In this document: one piece after another, positions 11,830 through 21,547 of the stretch
Position numbering within the stretch: the first letter of the stretch is position 1
Layout of the letters: each line of letters starts with the position of its first letter
Source of the DNA: Stereum hirsutum FP-91666 SS1
Taxonomy: Eukaryota > Basidiomycota > Agaricomycetes > Russulales > Stereaceae
Direction: 5' to 3'
NCBI RefSeq assembly: GCF_000264905.1
Contig: NW_006763134.1
Coordinates: 1,402,240-1,466,239 of the forward strand
Length of the DNA stretch: 64,000 nt
Program-made: the position numbers and the translations under genes
Notes under the pieces: model-generated
Databases searched by the model: none
Seen by the model: only the letters and a program-made list of their open reading frames with translations
Told to the model about the DNA's origin: nothing

Positions 11830-12784
11830 ATGTCTCTCACTCGCATCCTCCCCCGCATCCGCACCCTCACAGCCGCTCCCGCAGCACCAGCCTTCCGCGC
11901 CCTCACCCGCCCGCTTCAATCGCACCGCAACTTCACTACCACACAACCAAAGATGGCCCCTACCTCTTCCGCCGCTTTCCTCGAGGCCGTTGCCAACCGC
12001 CGCTCGGTCTACACCATCTCCAACGAGTCCACCGTCTCTGACGAGAAGCTCAAGGAGATCCTCACCACCACCCTCGAGGAGACCCCCTCCACCTTCGGCT
12101 CCTTCACCACCCGTCTAGTCTTGCTCGTCAAGAAGGACCACGAGAAGCTTTGGGACATCACTGCTGAGGTCTTGAAGGCCATCGTCCCCGCTGAGGGCTG
12201 GGAGGCCACCAAGACCAAGATTGACAGCTTCAAGGCTGGTTACGGAACCGTACGTTCACTTTAATCCCATTCCATTCAGATGCTCATGATCGTGCTTCTG
12301 TTGTGTCCTGAATAGGTCCTCTTCTACGAAGACCCTGAGAACACCAAGGCTCTCCAGAGCAAGTTCGCCATCTACGCCGACCGATTCCCGGAATGGTCCG
12401 CACACACCTCCGCCATGCACCAATACATCGTCTGGACTGCTCTCGAGGCTGAGGGTCTTGGTACGTGTCTCCCTCTCCCCCATTGCCTATCCTTCATGCT
12501 TCTCTCAACTACCCCTCGTCCACCTCCGCCCCATGATTTCTCATACTCGCTGCAACCTCCCCGTTCTCCTGCTCATACATTCTCTCCCTTTGTGTAATAC
12601 AGGTGCCAGCCTCCAGCACTACAACCCCCTCATCGACGCCAAGGTCTCCGCCGAGTGGGGCATCCCCCTCGAATGGTCCCTCATCGCCATGTTGCCCTTC
12701 GGAAAGCCGACCGCGCCCGCTGGCCCCAAGCCTACCGGCATGAAGAAGCCCATCGAGGAGCGCCTCAAGGTCTTCGGTGCTTAA
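11830..12784 (+). CDS. Nitroreductase family protein (FRM2/HBN1-like)
   Basis: FMN-dependent oxidoreductase of the fungal FRM2/HBN1 group, linked in yeast to oxidative and lipid stress responses. Three exons (11830-12249, 12316-12460, 12603-12784) join cleanly to 248 residues. The first 41 residues are Arg/Ala/Thr-rich with no acids (MSLTRILPRIRTLTAAPAAP), which looks like a mitochondrial presequence. An internal Met (MAPTSSAAFLEAVANRRSVY) marks the start of the usual cytosolic form, so dual targeting is possible. Family blocks include the nucleotide-binding RRSVYTIS region, TTLEETPSTFGSFTTRLVLL, LFYEDPENTKALQSKFAIYA, HQYIVWTALEAEGLGASLQH, YNPLID and WSLIAMLPFGKPTAPAGPK. Both introns have canonical GT-AG ends, with phases matching the conserved protein sequence. 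Confidence 0.93.
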
Positions 12785-13269
12785 GCGCACTGTGACCTTC
12801 CGCTTGTCTCGCGGCTTGGAGGTTCTGCTTTCGTCGCGTGTGCAGTTTGTATATAGGGAGAGGCGTGGACGGATTATGATGTGAAGTAAATGTTGCCGGG
12901 TATGCTTTTAGTACTTACTTAGAAGTCTTCATTACGGCGTGTATAGATATTTCTTTTGGGATGAGCGATTGAGTGTGCTTTGGTTCGATCTTCCGTCTTG
13001 AGCTCATGTGCGCGAAGCTCGAGGTTGCCCTGTTCAAGACCTGCTCAGATCAGGATCGAAGCCGATCTGAAGTGGTGCGGTACGGGCCATAGTCTGTCTG
13101 TCATAGGGGTGTGTTAGGTGGTTGTTCGGGATACGACAGACTCCGACGAACGGTCGCTTGAGGTTCAACGACATTGACAGCCACTGTCTTGGAGTCTGAA
13201 TTCTGCGAACTTATTGGCGAAAACTTGTTATTGTGATGTTCAACAAAGCAAGAGGGTACGATGAGCATT
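12785..13269. other. Convergent 3' flanks
   Basis: Lies between the stop of the nitroreductase gene and the stop of the minus-strand BAH-PHD-like gene. No gene or clear terminator motif is seen; it must hold both polyadenylation regions. Confidence 0.5.
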
Positions 13270-14532
13270 CTAGATGGCATAGTTGTTACACCGAGGGCAG
13301 AGATAGAATATTGGCTGCTCTTCGATGGCCTCTTCCAAAAACACCTGCACGATCTCCTCGACTTTGTCCGGCCAGCGGTTAGCATCAGCTTCCATGATGA
13401 AGTCGTGATAGTCTATGAGGTCCAACTCCTCCTCGGCGAAAATCACCTTCTCCCTCGCCAATATGATGACTTTTTCCAAGCTTTCCGGAGCGGCAGGCTC
13501 TGCTGGGTGCCTGGCAATAGGCAGCCCCACAATGGCTTCGATGCTGGGATGTTCGGCATCAACTTTGGCCCAATCGACGAGGAGATAGTCTTGGTTGTTG
13601 TTCCTCAGCCACTTCCGCGTTTCGTCAGCGTATAGGTCGAGTTCCTCGCAACAGCCATCGTGGAACCATCGAGCACACATCGAGCACCAACGGACTTCAT
13701 CTACATTGGGAGTGTAGATGTTGTCCTTACTACAGCCGTCCTTGCAGATCTTGATCCACTGCCAGATAGACATGGAATCATCGTTAACATTCTGGAGCGA
13801 ACTCGAATACCAACTAGCGACAGTCGTTATGGCCTCACTCACCTTAATCTCTGAGGTTTCAGCCTTCATCTTGTTTCGCCAATATTGACTATCGTCGAGC
13901 ATCCAGAGCATATTTGCCTCGTTGTCATTGAACCTTTTCATGAAGCACTCGTCCATAAGATTTTGGTATGATTAGCGGACTCGACTGATAGACTGTGGCC
14001 AAGACTTGTCATACACTCGATGATATCCACCGAATACGTCGCTTTTACATCCGTTAGAATGTACTCGTGTGGCCCAAGGGCAGACAGGTGTCTTGGTGTC
14101 CATTCCAGACAGCGTCAACCTCCGATATAAGTCTAGTGAAAGAAATACCATATGATGCTTACTGTGCGTCACGAACATCCTGCGAAACTTGTTCCCTTAG
14201 GCCTTTGCCAAATGCAAACCATCGGATGCGGCACAACGGCCCTGATACATGCTTCGCGGTAGCTTACAGTCATTACAGAGCTCATCAACTTGAATGGTCA
14301 ATATTCTCACTAGACGTACGGGTATAGCCTCGTAGATCTCTTCGACCCGTCCTACCTTGTAAATGTCCCCGGTCTCGGTTCCTTTTTTCCTGAACTGTTT
14401 GATGGTGTTCACACCCGGCGGCCAGAAATTTTCATTCGGTATCGCATATATGCTACGGTCTTCGTAAGTTGTAGAGTCAGGCGGAAGAGGTATTGATAGA
14501 TGTCCATGATGGAACCCACCTGGTCCCAACAT
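13270..14532 (-). CDS. BAH domain and PHD-like zinc-finger protein, paralogue a
   Basis: Unnamed fungal family. A BAH-like part comes first: RSIYAIPNENFWPPGVNTIK, TGDIYKVGRVEEIYEA, then after introns HLSALGPHEYILTDVKATYS, close to the HLSALSPYEHVLIE of the paralogue at 56 kb. The C-terminal exon has a PHD-like cysteine pattern: CKDGC, WCSMCARWFHDGCC and a final CPRC after a long insert. The insert contains the family block SLEKVIILAREKVIFAEEEL. BAH and PHD modules usually read nucleosomes or histone tails, so a nuclear chromatin role is likely but inferred. The first exon visible (MLGPGGFHHGHLSIPLPP) is preceded in frame by SDEGEVNSPY and a possible 3' splice site near 14565, so the true start probably lies in an upstream exon not resolved here. 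Intron ends in 13957-14330 were placed by similarity to paralogue b. Confidence 0.7.
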
Positions 14533-14887
14533 ATATGGTGAGTTTACTTCGCCCTCGTCGGACTAAAGGAGGTGTCAGCGATCATCCAGTTCAATATCAG
14601 TGTTCAGTCCAAACAAACTTGTTATCTCTTGGCAGGTTTTCCGACCACGATAGCGATGTTCGGGGATAGGGGAGTGACCGTTCCACAGAGTCGTTGCAGA
14701 CATGTGGTCAAAACGGACAAAAATTCAATAGAATTGATGTGTGAGAGTGACCCAAAAACGATCCTGTCAAAGCGAATATGGGCTGCAGCCCGTAGAGCGT
14801 CAGTCCAAGAGGCGAGATGCAGCCCCAGTTCGGAGGACAATGAATAGCGGCCTTTGCCGCGGGATCGCCCACCTCCGTGTCCAATCA

Positions 14888-15972
14888 ATGTCAACCGAAG
14901 TTCGTGCCGCCACATTCAAGTTAACGATCACCGCGACGATGCAGGCGGTTCCTGTTCCTCAGCTGCCAATCTCTAAGAACGAAGAGGTAGTTCTAGTCAA
15001 CGCACTAATAACAGGTCGCCTGCAAGGCTTATCGGATCGACAAGTGATACAGAGTAGTCTCCACATGGTAAGCAACTTGAATGATCTGCCAGAGTCATGA
15101 TTTCTAGTCCTACACAGGCTTCATATTCGTAAAGTTGTTCTGACGTTGGTATACGGCTCTCGTTCTCAGACAAACAATCGGCCTGCTGAGCAATGGGCTA
15201 CCCATTTCCACCAGAACCATGCCCGTCTCGATGCAGAGGTCTCTCAATGGAGCAAAAATTTGCCGAACGGTGATTCACCTTGTAATCTCCCTTTCTTTGG
15301 CAGAAATATCTGACTAAGACGGCGTCCGTCTATTTCTCTCTCTGTTTCTCAGGTCCTGCTCGGTCAACAAAAGCACGACGTTCTTCTACGCCATATAGTC
15401 GTACTATGCCACCACCACCCTTAAGTCGGCGCACTCGTACTCCAACGCCAATTTTTCGCCCAATTTCCACTCGGTCTCTTGATCGTCAGACCGAGCCTGA
15501 AGCTTCACCTGCACCTAGCACCATTCTAGAGGAGTCAGCGCCTTCACGTTCTCGAGCCAAGGAAATATACACAGATCAAGACAGCCAATACATGCTTGAG
15601 TGTTTTGCGCTGGAATTACAGCGTAATCCCCGCAGGACTCTCAACCAAATATGTGAAAGGTTAGCTGTGGATGTGAGTCTAACTCAACCTCCTCTCACAC
15701 CGGGTCGCTTGTTTGTGATGGATGATTGTTTATACTATTCTTCTGCGTCAACTGTGAGAGTGCCTTTACTGATGGTCATCCATGGCTCCATACCGGTTGA
15801 ATAGTTCAGGTATCATTCTCTAAAGTATTGGCAGCACTGGGCTGCTGAATCCATAAAGGTCAATCAGCTCCTCGAGAGAGAACGAAAGAAGGCCTTGCAG
15901 CATCGTGGAGATCTGGAGCCGGATGACAGTGTTAGGGGCGGCTCTGAGGACGAGGAAGACAACAGTGAATGA
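14888..15972 (+). CDS. P-family protein P3, short form lacking the second Myb module
   Basis: N-module: NEEVVLVNALITGRLQGLSD ... LHM, an intron, then TNNRPAEQWATHFHQNHARL. A Pro/Arg/Thr-rich linker (PPPPLSRRTRTPTPIFRPIS) follows. Myb-like module 1 is YTDQDSQYMLECFALELQRN ... ICERLAVD, then after an intron YHSLKYWQHWAAESIKVNQL. The protein ends in an acidic stretch (RGGSEDEEDNSE) with a stop at 15970-15972, at the point where paralogues continue into module 2 and the basic tail. No module-2 remnant was noticed in the bases just downstream. The start may be the ATG at 14888 (MSTEVRAATF) or the in-frame ATG at 14939 (MQAVPVPQLP). Divergent from BAH-PHD paralogue a. Function unknown; by lacking half the putative DNA-contact surface it could act differently from the full-length copies. 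Confidence 0.68.
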
Positions 15973-16120
15973 ATAGGATATAGCAAGACACTAGGAAGCT
16001 GTTCTTGTTGATTGGTACACGTTTTTGTCTCAATGCGGAAGCTCAAGGTGGTGAGATGTGCTTGGTGAACAGTACTATGATGGTGTCCGGACGTCCCGAA
16101 AAAGTGTGTGATACTCCGAG

Positions 16121-16160
16121 TTCGTTCTCGCCGAGTTGGCTCGGCGGAGCAGAGAACGAG
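16121..16160. repeat. Short hairpin sequence
   Basis: ttcgttctcgccgag and its near-complement ctcggcggagcagagaacga are separated by four bases, forming a strong potential hairpin. It lies between P3 and the inverted-repeat element, 3' of the P3 stop. It could be an element end or a structured 3' UTR. Confidence 0.5.
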
Positions 16161-16890
16161 CCATTTATCCCAATTTTTTTTTCTTCTGTTGAAATGTCAC
16201 TGAGAGATGTCCTACATAAAGATGTAGGGAGCTTGGCGGTCCGAGATGACGGTACAAAAGGAGCGGTGGGCTGTGGCGGTTTAGTGGCGGTTTGTCAAAA
16301 GTCGAAGGTGGCGAGAACGACCGCATTTTGCCGATGTGGCGTGCACCGGACACGGCGGCGGAGGCTACTTTCCGGACACCCCAAACAGGAAACGGAACGG
16401 AATACTAAAAATAATGGCATAGGGTTGGGTTTCGAGATGCATGTATATAATATTGAGCCTGCCCTGAATGTCAACCGATTCTTTGTGTTCGGGTTTGTGA
16501 CCGGTATTGGGTGAAGGAGCTCAGATTAATAAAACATAGTGCCTGGTAGAGAATAAAAGCAGCTTATGCCGAACAGGATACTGTAGTCATTCCGGAACTT
16601 TGCGTTCCGAAGCCGGTATAGGATCCACAGAAGGGTTTGTTTGGCAAGGCCGGAATTCAATACGGCACTTTATGACCAGCAGGCGCGGTAATTTTCGTCG
16701 AGTCAATGCCAAAGATGAAATCAAGCCAATGAAATACTTTTTGTTCAGCAAGATGTTCAGAAGAAAGTAGACCTTTTGTCTGGTGTATGCGGAACTCAAT
16801 ACCGATTGTTTCATTACCGCATTTGATTGAGTGCACGCGATGCAAAAAGAATAGAGCAGACAAAAAGATTAAAACAGGATCCGCTGTACA

Positions 16891-17130
16891 TAAAGATCAG
16901 GATCCACTAAACTAATCGCCCGCTCATTGTTGGCTCTGGCGATGAGCGGGCATTCAGTTTAGTGTACACTGATCTTTATATACAGCAGCCGCTACACAAA
17001 GGATTCCGTTGAGGCTGTAACTTTTGCTTTGTGTATCCAAAACCAGATGCGGATAATGATCAAACAGAAATGGATTCAGTATCCCCCGAATAAAAGGTTC
17101 CCTTTCTCCCTCTTTCATTACAATGCATAA
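16891..17130 (+). repeat. 240-base direct repeat, left copy
   Basis: Identical by reading to 18088-18327. It begins taaagatcagg, includes the palindromic core, and ends aatgcataa exactly at the first N of the gap. Confidence 0.9.
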
Positions 17131-18079
17131 NNNNNNNNNNNNNNNNNNNNNNNNNNNNNNNNNNNNNNNNNNNNNNNNNNNNNNNNNNNNNNNNNNNNNN
17201 NNNNNNNNNNNNNNNNNNNNNNNNNNNNNNNNNNNNNNNNNNNNNNNNNNNNNNNNNNNNNNNNNNNNNNNNNNNNNNNNNNNNNNNNNNNNNNNNNNNN
17301 NNNNNNNNNNNNNNNNNNNNNNNNNNNNNNNNNNNNNNNNNNNNNNNNNNNNNNNNNNNNNNNNNNNNNNNNNNNNNNNNNNNNNNNNNNNNNNNNNNNN
17401 NNNNNNNNNNNNNNNNNNNNNNNNNNNNNNNNNNNNNNNNNNNNNNNNNNNNNNNNNNNNNNNNNNNNNNNNNNNNNNNNNNNNNNNNNNNNNNNNNNNN
17501 NNNNNNNNNNNNNNNNNNNNNNNNNNNNNNNNNNNNNNNNNNNNNNNNNNNNNNNNNNNNNNNNNNNNNNNNNNNNNNNNNNNNNNNNNNNNNNNNNNNN
17601 NNNNNNNNNNNNNNNNNNNNNNNNNNNNNNNNNNNNNNNNNNNNNNNNNNNNNNNNNNNNNNNNNNNNNNNNNNNNNNNNNNNNNNNNNNNNNNNNNNNN
17701 NNNNNNNNNNNNNNNNNNNNNNNNNNNNNNNNNNNNNNNNNNNNNNNNNNNNNNNNNNNNNNNNNNNNNNNNNNNNNNNNNNNNNNNNNNNNNNNNNNNN
17801 NNNNNNNNNNNNNNNNNNNNNNNNNNNNNNNNNNNNNNNNNNNNNNNNNNNNNNNNNNNNNNNNNNNNNNNNNNNNNNNNNNNNNNNNNNNNNNNNNNNN
17901 NNNNNNNNNNNNNNNNNNNNNNNNNNNNNNNNNNNNNNNNNNNNNNNNNNNNNNNNNNNNNNNNNNNNNNNNNNNNNNNNNNNNNNNNNNNNNNNNNNNN
18001 NNNNNNNNNNNNNNNNNNNNNNNNNNNNNNNNNNNNNNNNNNNNNNNNNNNNNNNNNNNNNNNNNNNNNNNNNNNNNNN
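17131..18079. other. Assembly gap of 949 Ns
   Basis: Undetermined bases. Any reading frame drawn through this interval is artificial. Confidence 0.99.
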
Positions 18080-18087
18080 CTGTACAC

Positions 18088-18327
18088 TAAAGATCAGGAT
18101 CCACTAAACTAATCGCCCGCTCATTGTTGGCTCTGGCGATGAGCGGGCATTCAGTTTAGTGTACACTGATCTTTATATACAGCAGCCGCTACACAAAGGA
18201 TTCCGTTGAGGCTGTAACTTTTGCTTTGTGTATCCAAAACCAGATGCGGATAATGATCAAACAGAAATGGATTCAGTATCCCCCGAATAAAAGGTTCCCT
18301 TTCTCCCTCTTTCATTACAATGCATAA
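18088..18327 (+). repeat. 240-base direct repeat, right copy
   Basis: Identical to 16891-17130. It starts eight bases after the contig resumes and runs on into unique right-arm sequence. See the finding that the gap may be a missed overlap. Confidence 0.9.
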
Positions 18328-18725
18328 TATTTTGTGCCCGCCATGCCTTATCTTTAGCACTGACTCGATAAAATATATTGCTCCGGCTGAACACAAAGTA
18401 CCGGTTTCAGTCCCGGCCCCGCCAGATAAATTCCTTCATGAGTCCTATATCGGCATCGGAATGCAAAGTTCCGGAATGAGGACAGCATCCCGTTCCGCAA
18501 CGGCAGTTTTTGTGCTTCATCCGACTCTATATTTCATTAATCTGAGCCCCTTCACTCAATACCGGTCGCAAACCCGAACACAAAGAATCGGTTGACATTC
18601 AGGGCACGCTCAACATTATATACATGCATCTCAAAACCCAACCCTATGCCATTATTTGTAGTATTCCATTCTGTTTCCTGTTTGGGGTGTCCGGAAAGTA
18701 GCCTCCGCCGCCGTGGGAACTCGTT

Positions 18726-19040
18726 TTTTTTTCTTCATTTTTTTTTTCAATTGTATTTGTATAGCGCCAGCGAGAGCCAGGGGCGCTGCGTGTGTAAATA
18801 CATACAACCAAACCACAAAAGTAACCGCATGAGGCGCCCGAAACCGAACCCTACATAAGCGAGACCACTGTATGCGTATTGCGGAGCCTTCGGGGAAAGA
18901 AACCGTCCGATCCTCAAGAAGTGGTCTGACCATGGCCAGACAGAAAGTGGCGAAATAAAGAGAATACCGGAAACACGTTACGTAGGAGCCGGGCACAAAT
19001 GAGCAAGAAAATCAATCCACCGCCATACTCGCCGCTCCCC
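18726..19040 (-). mobile_element. Short non-LTR retroelement (SINE-like or 5'-truncated LINE) with target-site duplication
   Basis: On the minus strand the element ends in an A-rich tail (the plus strand opens with T tracts at 18726-18749). Just before the tail is cagcgcccctggctctcgct and then ggcgct, a GC-rich hairpin shared with the LINE fragment at 31159-31650. The 10-base sequence ggaactcgtt occurs immediately on both sides (18716-18725 and 19041-19050), a clear target-site duplication. The body of about 240 bases upstream of the hairpin does not resemble the other LINE fragment and has no coding frame. This fits a SINE borrowing a LINE tail, or a different truncated LINE. Confidence 0.72.
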
Positions 19041-19050
19041 GGAACTCGTT

Positions 19051-20807
19051 CTCAGAAAAACGTTCGACTTAACATCGTATCCGGTCCTGTCTACGTATCG
19101 CCATCCTTCACCTTAGATTCCACGAGATCCACGCTTAGCTTCGAAATCAAATCTACGTCTTTCTCAGACAGAGCGTCAATGCTCACCGACAAACCATCGC
19201 CACAGGCCGCCGTCGAGGAATCGTAATACTTAGTCGACTTCGGAGCAGACCACGACTCGACTCGGACACGGAAGGTTGCTGAATCCGGTCCAAGGAGAAC
19301 AATAAGGACTTTCATGCATAGCACTCACACTTCAGCCTCAACTCGTTCGGATGCTGCACCTTTTGGGTCTGCATTCCGCTTGCGGGTGCTTCATCAGTCT
19401 CCTGCACGGGGCGCAATATGCCTACTTCCGCAGCAGCTCTGTCTCTCGTCGACTCTCAATTGAGGCGGGACTGTGTCGACGGCTAGCTTTTTCGTCCCGT
19501 CTTATCGAATGGAATCACTCGTCGGAGTTGTGCAAAAAGATACCGCACTGTTCTTACTATTCGTTCGGGTCGCTACTCGTCTCACAGCGGGAGAATATTT
19601 CGTTATTTGCTGCTTCAACATCTTCGGCTGTGGACTATGACGTCGGCCTATGCTCTGAAGTTCTGTACACTTAGCATCCACACTGCAGGGCGAGCCAGCA
19701 TGTACGCAAGTCCACATCTGGACCAACGTCTATGCTTACGAGCCACTCTCGACTTTTTGCTGCTCTAGTCAGCTTCCCGTCGCAATGATTACTTGGAAGT
19801 ACATCGGGACGCTACCTATCATCAGAGTCTTCCAAACAGTGCAAGTAATTCGCAGTATAGGTGTACGCCGCGCCACCTAAATCTTTCTGGATCTAGGCAG
19901 TCGAGTTGTTGTCACTTCTTCGGTGGCACCCTTTCCCCTTAGGAACAGGTCTCCGAGAAGGTAACGGGAAAGATTGTCTTTTCCCGTGCTACCTCTCGCC
20001 AACCATCAATTGAGTGGGTAGTACATAGACGGCTGACGTTCTCCTGCATACTCTTGATGGAACTTGTTCTTCATTTCGTCATATCCGGGTCCTCAGCCAA
20101 TACTCGCTGATGATCGTCGTATCTCTACTGCTCCCGATAGCTACCCGCTAGGTTTTACTAAAACCTTGACACAAGTTCACCCTCGCCATCGGTTGCATAA
20201 GCGCAGTGACCCGTGTTTTGTTTCCGCTCTACGCTAACTATCATTGTCTGAATTTGGACAGCTAAGATACTCATAACACGTTCCTTGTGTGCCAGGCCCA
20301 ATTGGTGTCATAACGGCGAAGTTGTGACTTCTGCCTCTTGCTCATCGTTGTCTTCACGCTGTCGAGCTACTTACGGAAACCGCGACGGTCAACACTTGGA
20401 CGACTGGTAGCAGCGGAACATGAACTAGAGCAGCTCAGATGCACCCGTGCTCAGATGTCGTAGTCGCTCAATTCGTCCTAATCTTACATTGATACTCCCC
20501 TTATTTCCTTCTACCGCTTTACTGTCGGCACGAATCACGACGATACTGGCTCCATGCCAAACGTTCACGAGGAGGCTATCTCTGAAGACAGCCTCACCTC
20601 TGACACGGTGTCATGCAGTTCAGGAGACATCCTCTCCCGCTCTCACTGTGCTGATCCTCCACCAATGTTCTCGTTTCACCAGTCTGTACTTTTACCAGTC
20701 TGTACCCTACCGTGGTTGGTATAAGAGAGGATACTCTGTAGTCTTTCAGGCCATCCTCTCAAGCACTCACTTCAATCTTCAATACTCAATTCTCAATTCC
20801 AACAACA
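19051..20807. other. Long stretch without a confident gene
   Basis: A minus-strand frame at 19091-19324 (VDLISKLSVDLVESKVKDGD) and a plus frame at 18999-19226 overlap. Neither could be extended by splicing or recognised. From 19350 to 20700 only short frames occur. The last 100 bases should hold the promoter of the dsRNA-binding gene. Confidence 0.4.
20720..20726 (+). promoter_or_regulatory. Possible TATA box of the dsRNA-binding gene
   Basis: TATAAGA about 88 bases before the ATG at 20808. Confidence 0.35.
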
Positions 20808-21147
20808 ATGTCCAGCAGAGGTAAAGTACTTCCTACCTATTAGCTTGGAATTTATGGGAATATCCCCTGAACAGACTACATGAACGATCTCAACCACATC
20901 ATGCAGTCCAAAGGGCTCACGGCGAACTGGAGTTTCACTTCGACTGGGCCCGACCATGCTACTGAATATACCGCTTATTTGAAGAGTGAGCGATTTTCAA
21001 AGTTCTCGGAGGCCGCACACTGACGAATAACACACTGTTATAGTTGGAAACGGCTCGCAGCCCGTGGCATTTGGCATTGGCACGACGCAGAACAAAGCGA
21101 AAGCCGAAGCGGCGCGGATTTACGTTGAATTGCATAGCATACCTTAG
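20808..21147 (+). CDS. Stand-alone double-stranded RNA-binding motif protein
   Basis: A tiny three-exon gene (20808-20820, 20875-20985, 21044-21147) encoding 75 residues, all of it one dsRNA-binding motif. It opens MSSRDYMNDLNHIMQSKGLT. The strand block is WSFTSTGPDHATEYTAYLKI. The C-terminal helix is preceded by GIGTTQNKAKAEAARIYVEL, the canonical place where basic residues (K-x-A-K-x-x-A-A) contact RNA. Both introns have GT-AG ends and restore the frame exactly. No other domain is present. Stand-alone dsRBM proteins in fungi are poorly characterised; binding to structured RNA is expected, but the target is unknown. It lies between a retroelement-rich stretch and the 3' end of P4, transcribed towards P4. 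Confidence 0.85.
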
Positions 21148-21547
21148 CTTGTGCTAGTGTTTCCATAGGTCAACTGTTGGCTCCTCTGGCTTGGTCACAT
21201 ACATTACGATAGCAATGTTGACAAACAAGTCACTAATGTCCGTGTTCTCATGTACCGTATTTTCTTCAATATAATATAAAGAGCTCTTTATTTTCTCCTC
21301 TTCTCTAAACACCATCTTATTTGTACATGAAGGTGAAGATCGACGACATCATCACCCTTGCAAAAGTATTACATGTGGTGATTGCCTCCTAGCGTTCAGG
21401 CAGGGTTACAAGACAACGTTACCGCCTGTTGTATTAGAATGAGCTCATATTCGTCACAGCGAAAGGGATGGTGGGGGCACAAGCAAAGTCCAAGAAATGC
21501 ATTTTTCTGAGAAGTGAGGGACATCACACGGACTATACAGACAATAG
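21148..21547. other. Convergent 3' flanks
   Basis: Between the dsRBM stop and the P4 stop. AT-rich; includes aatataatataaagagctc around 21270 as a possible 3' processing region. No gene seen. Confidence 0.4.

Larger units (their letters stand above)
16351..18714. mobile_element. Large inverted-repeat (foldback-like) element containing an assembly gap
   Basis: The left arm (16351 to about 16890) is an imperfect inverted copy of the right arm (about 18190 to 18714). The outer bases cacggcggcggaggctac on the left mirror gtagcctccgccgccgtg on the right, and similarity continues through roughly 540 bases with substitutions and small gaps. Between the arms sits a palindromic core of about 100 bases with the pair cgcccgctcat / atgagcgggc. 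Arms and core are interrupted by Ns. Translating the right arm on the minus strand gives an open stretch around ILNPFLFDHYPHLVLDTQS with no match I recognise. No transposase is visible. It could be a foldback DNA element, a MITE-like derivative, or two inverted copies of one repeat. Confidence 0.6.

Noticed and set aside
16885..17127. Interpretation of the 240-base repeats as LTRs (start tg, end ca)
   Set aside because: The tg/ca ends are weak evidence, the unit contains a palindrome and lies inside larger inverted arms, and no primer-binding site or polypurine tract was seen. A missed overlap explains it more simply.
16954..18112. Open frames of more than 300 residues crossing the N run on both strands
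   Set aside because: They consist almost entirely of undetermined residues; the gap creates them.
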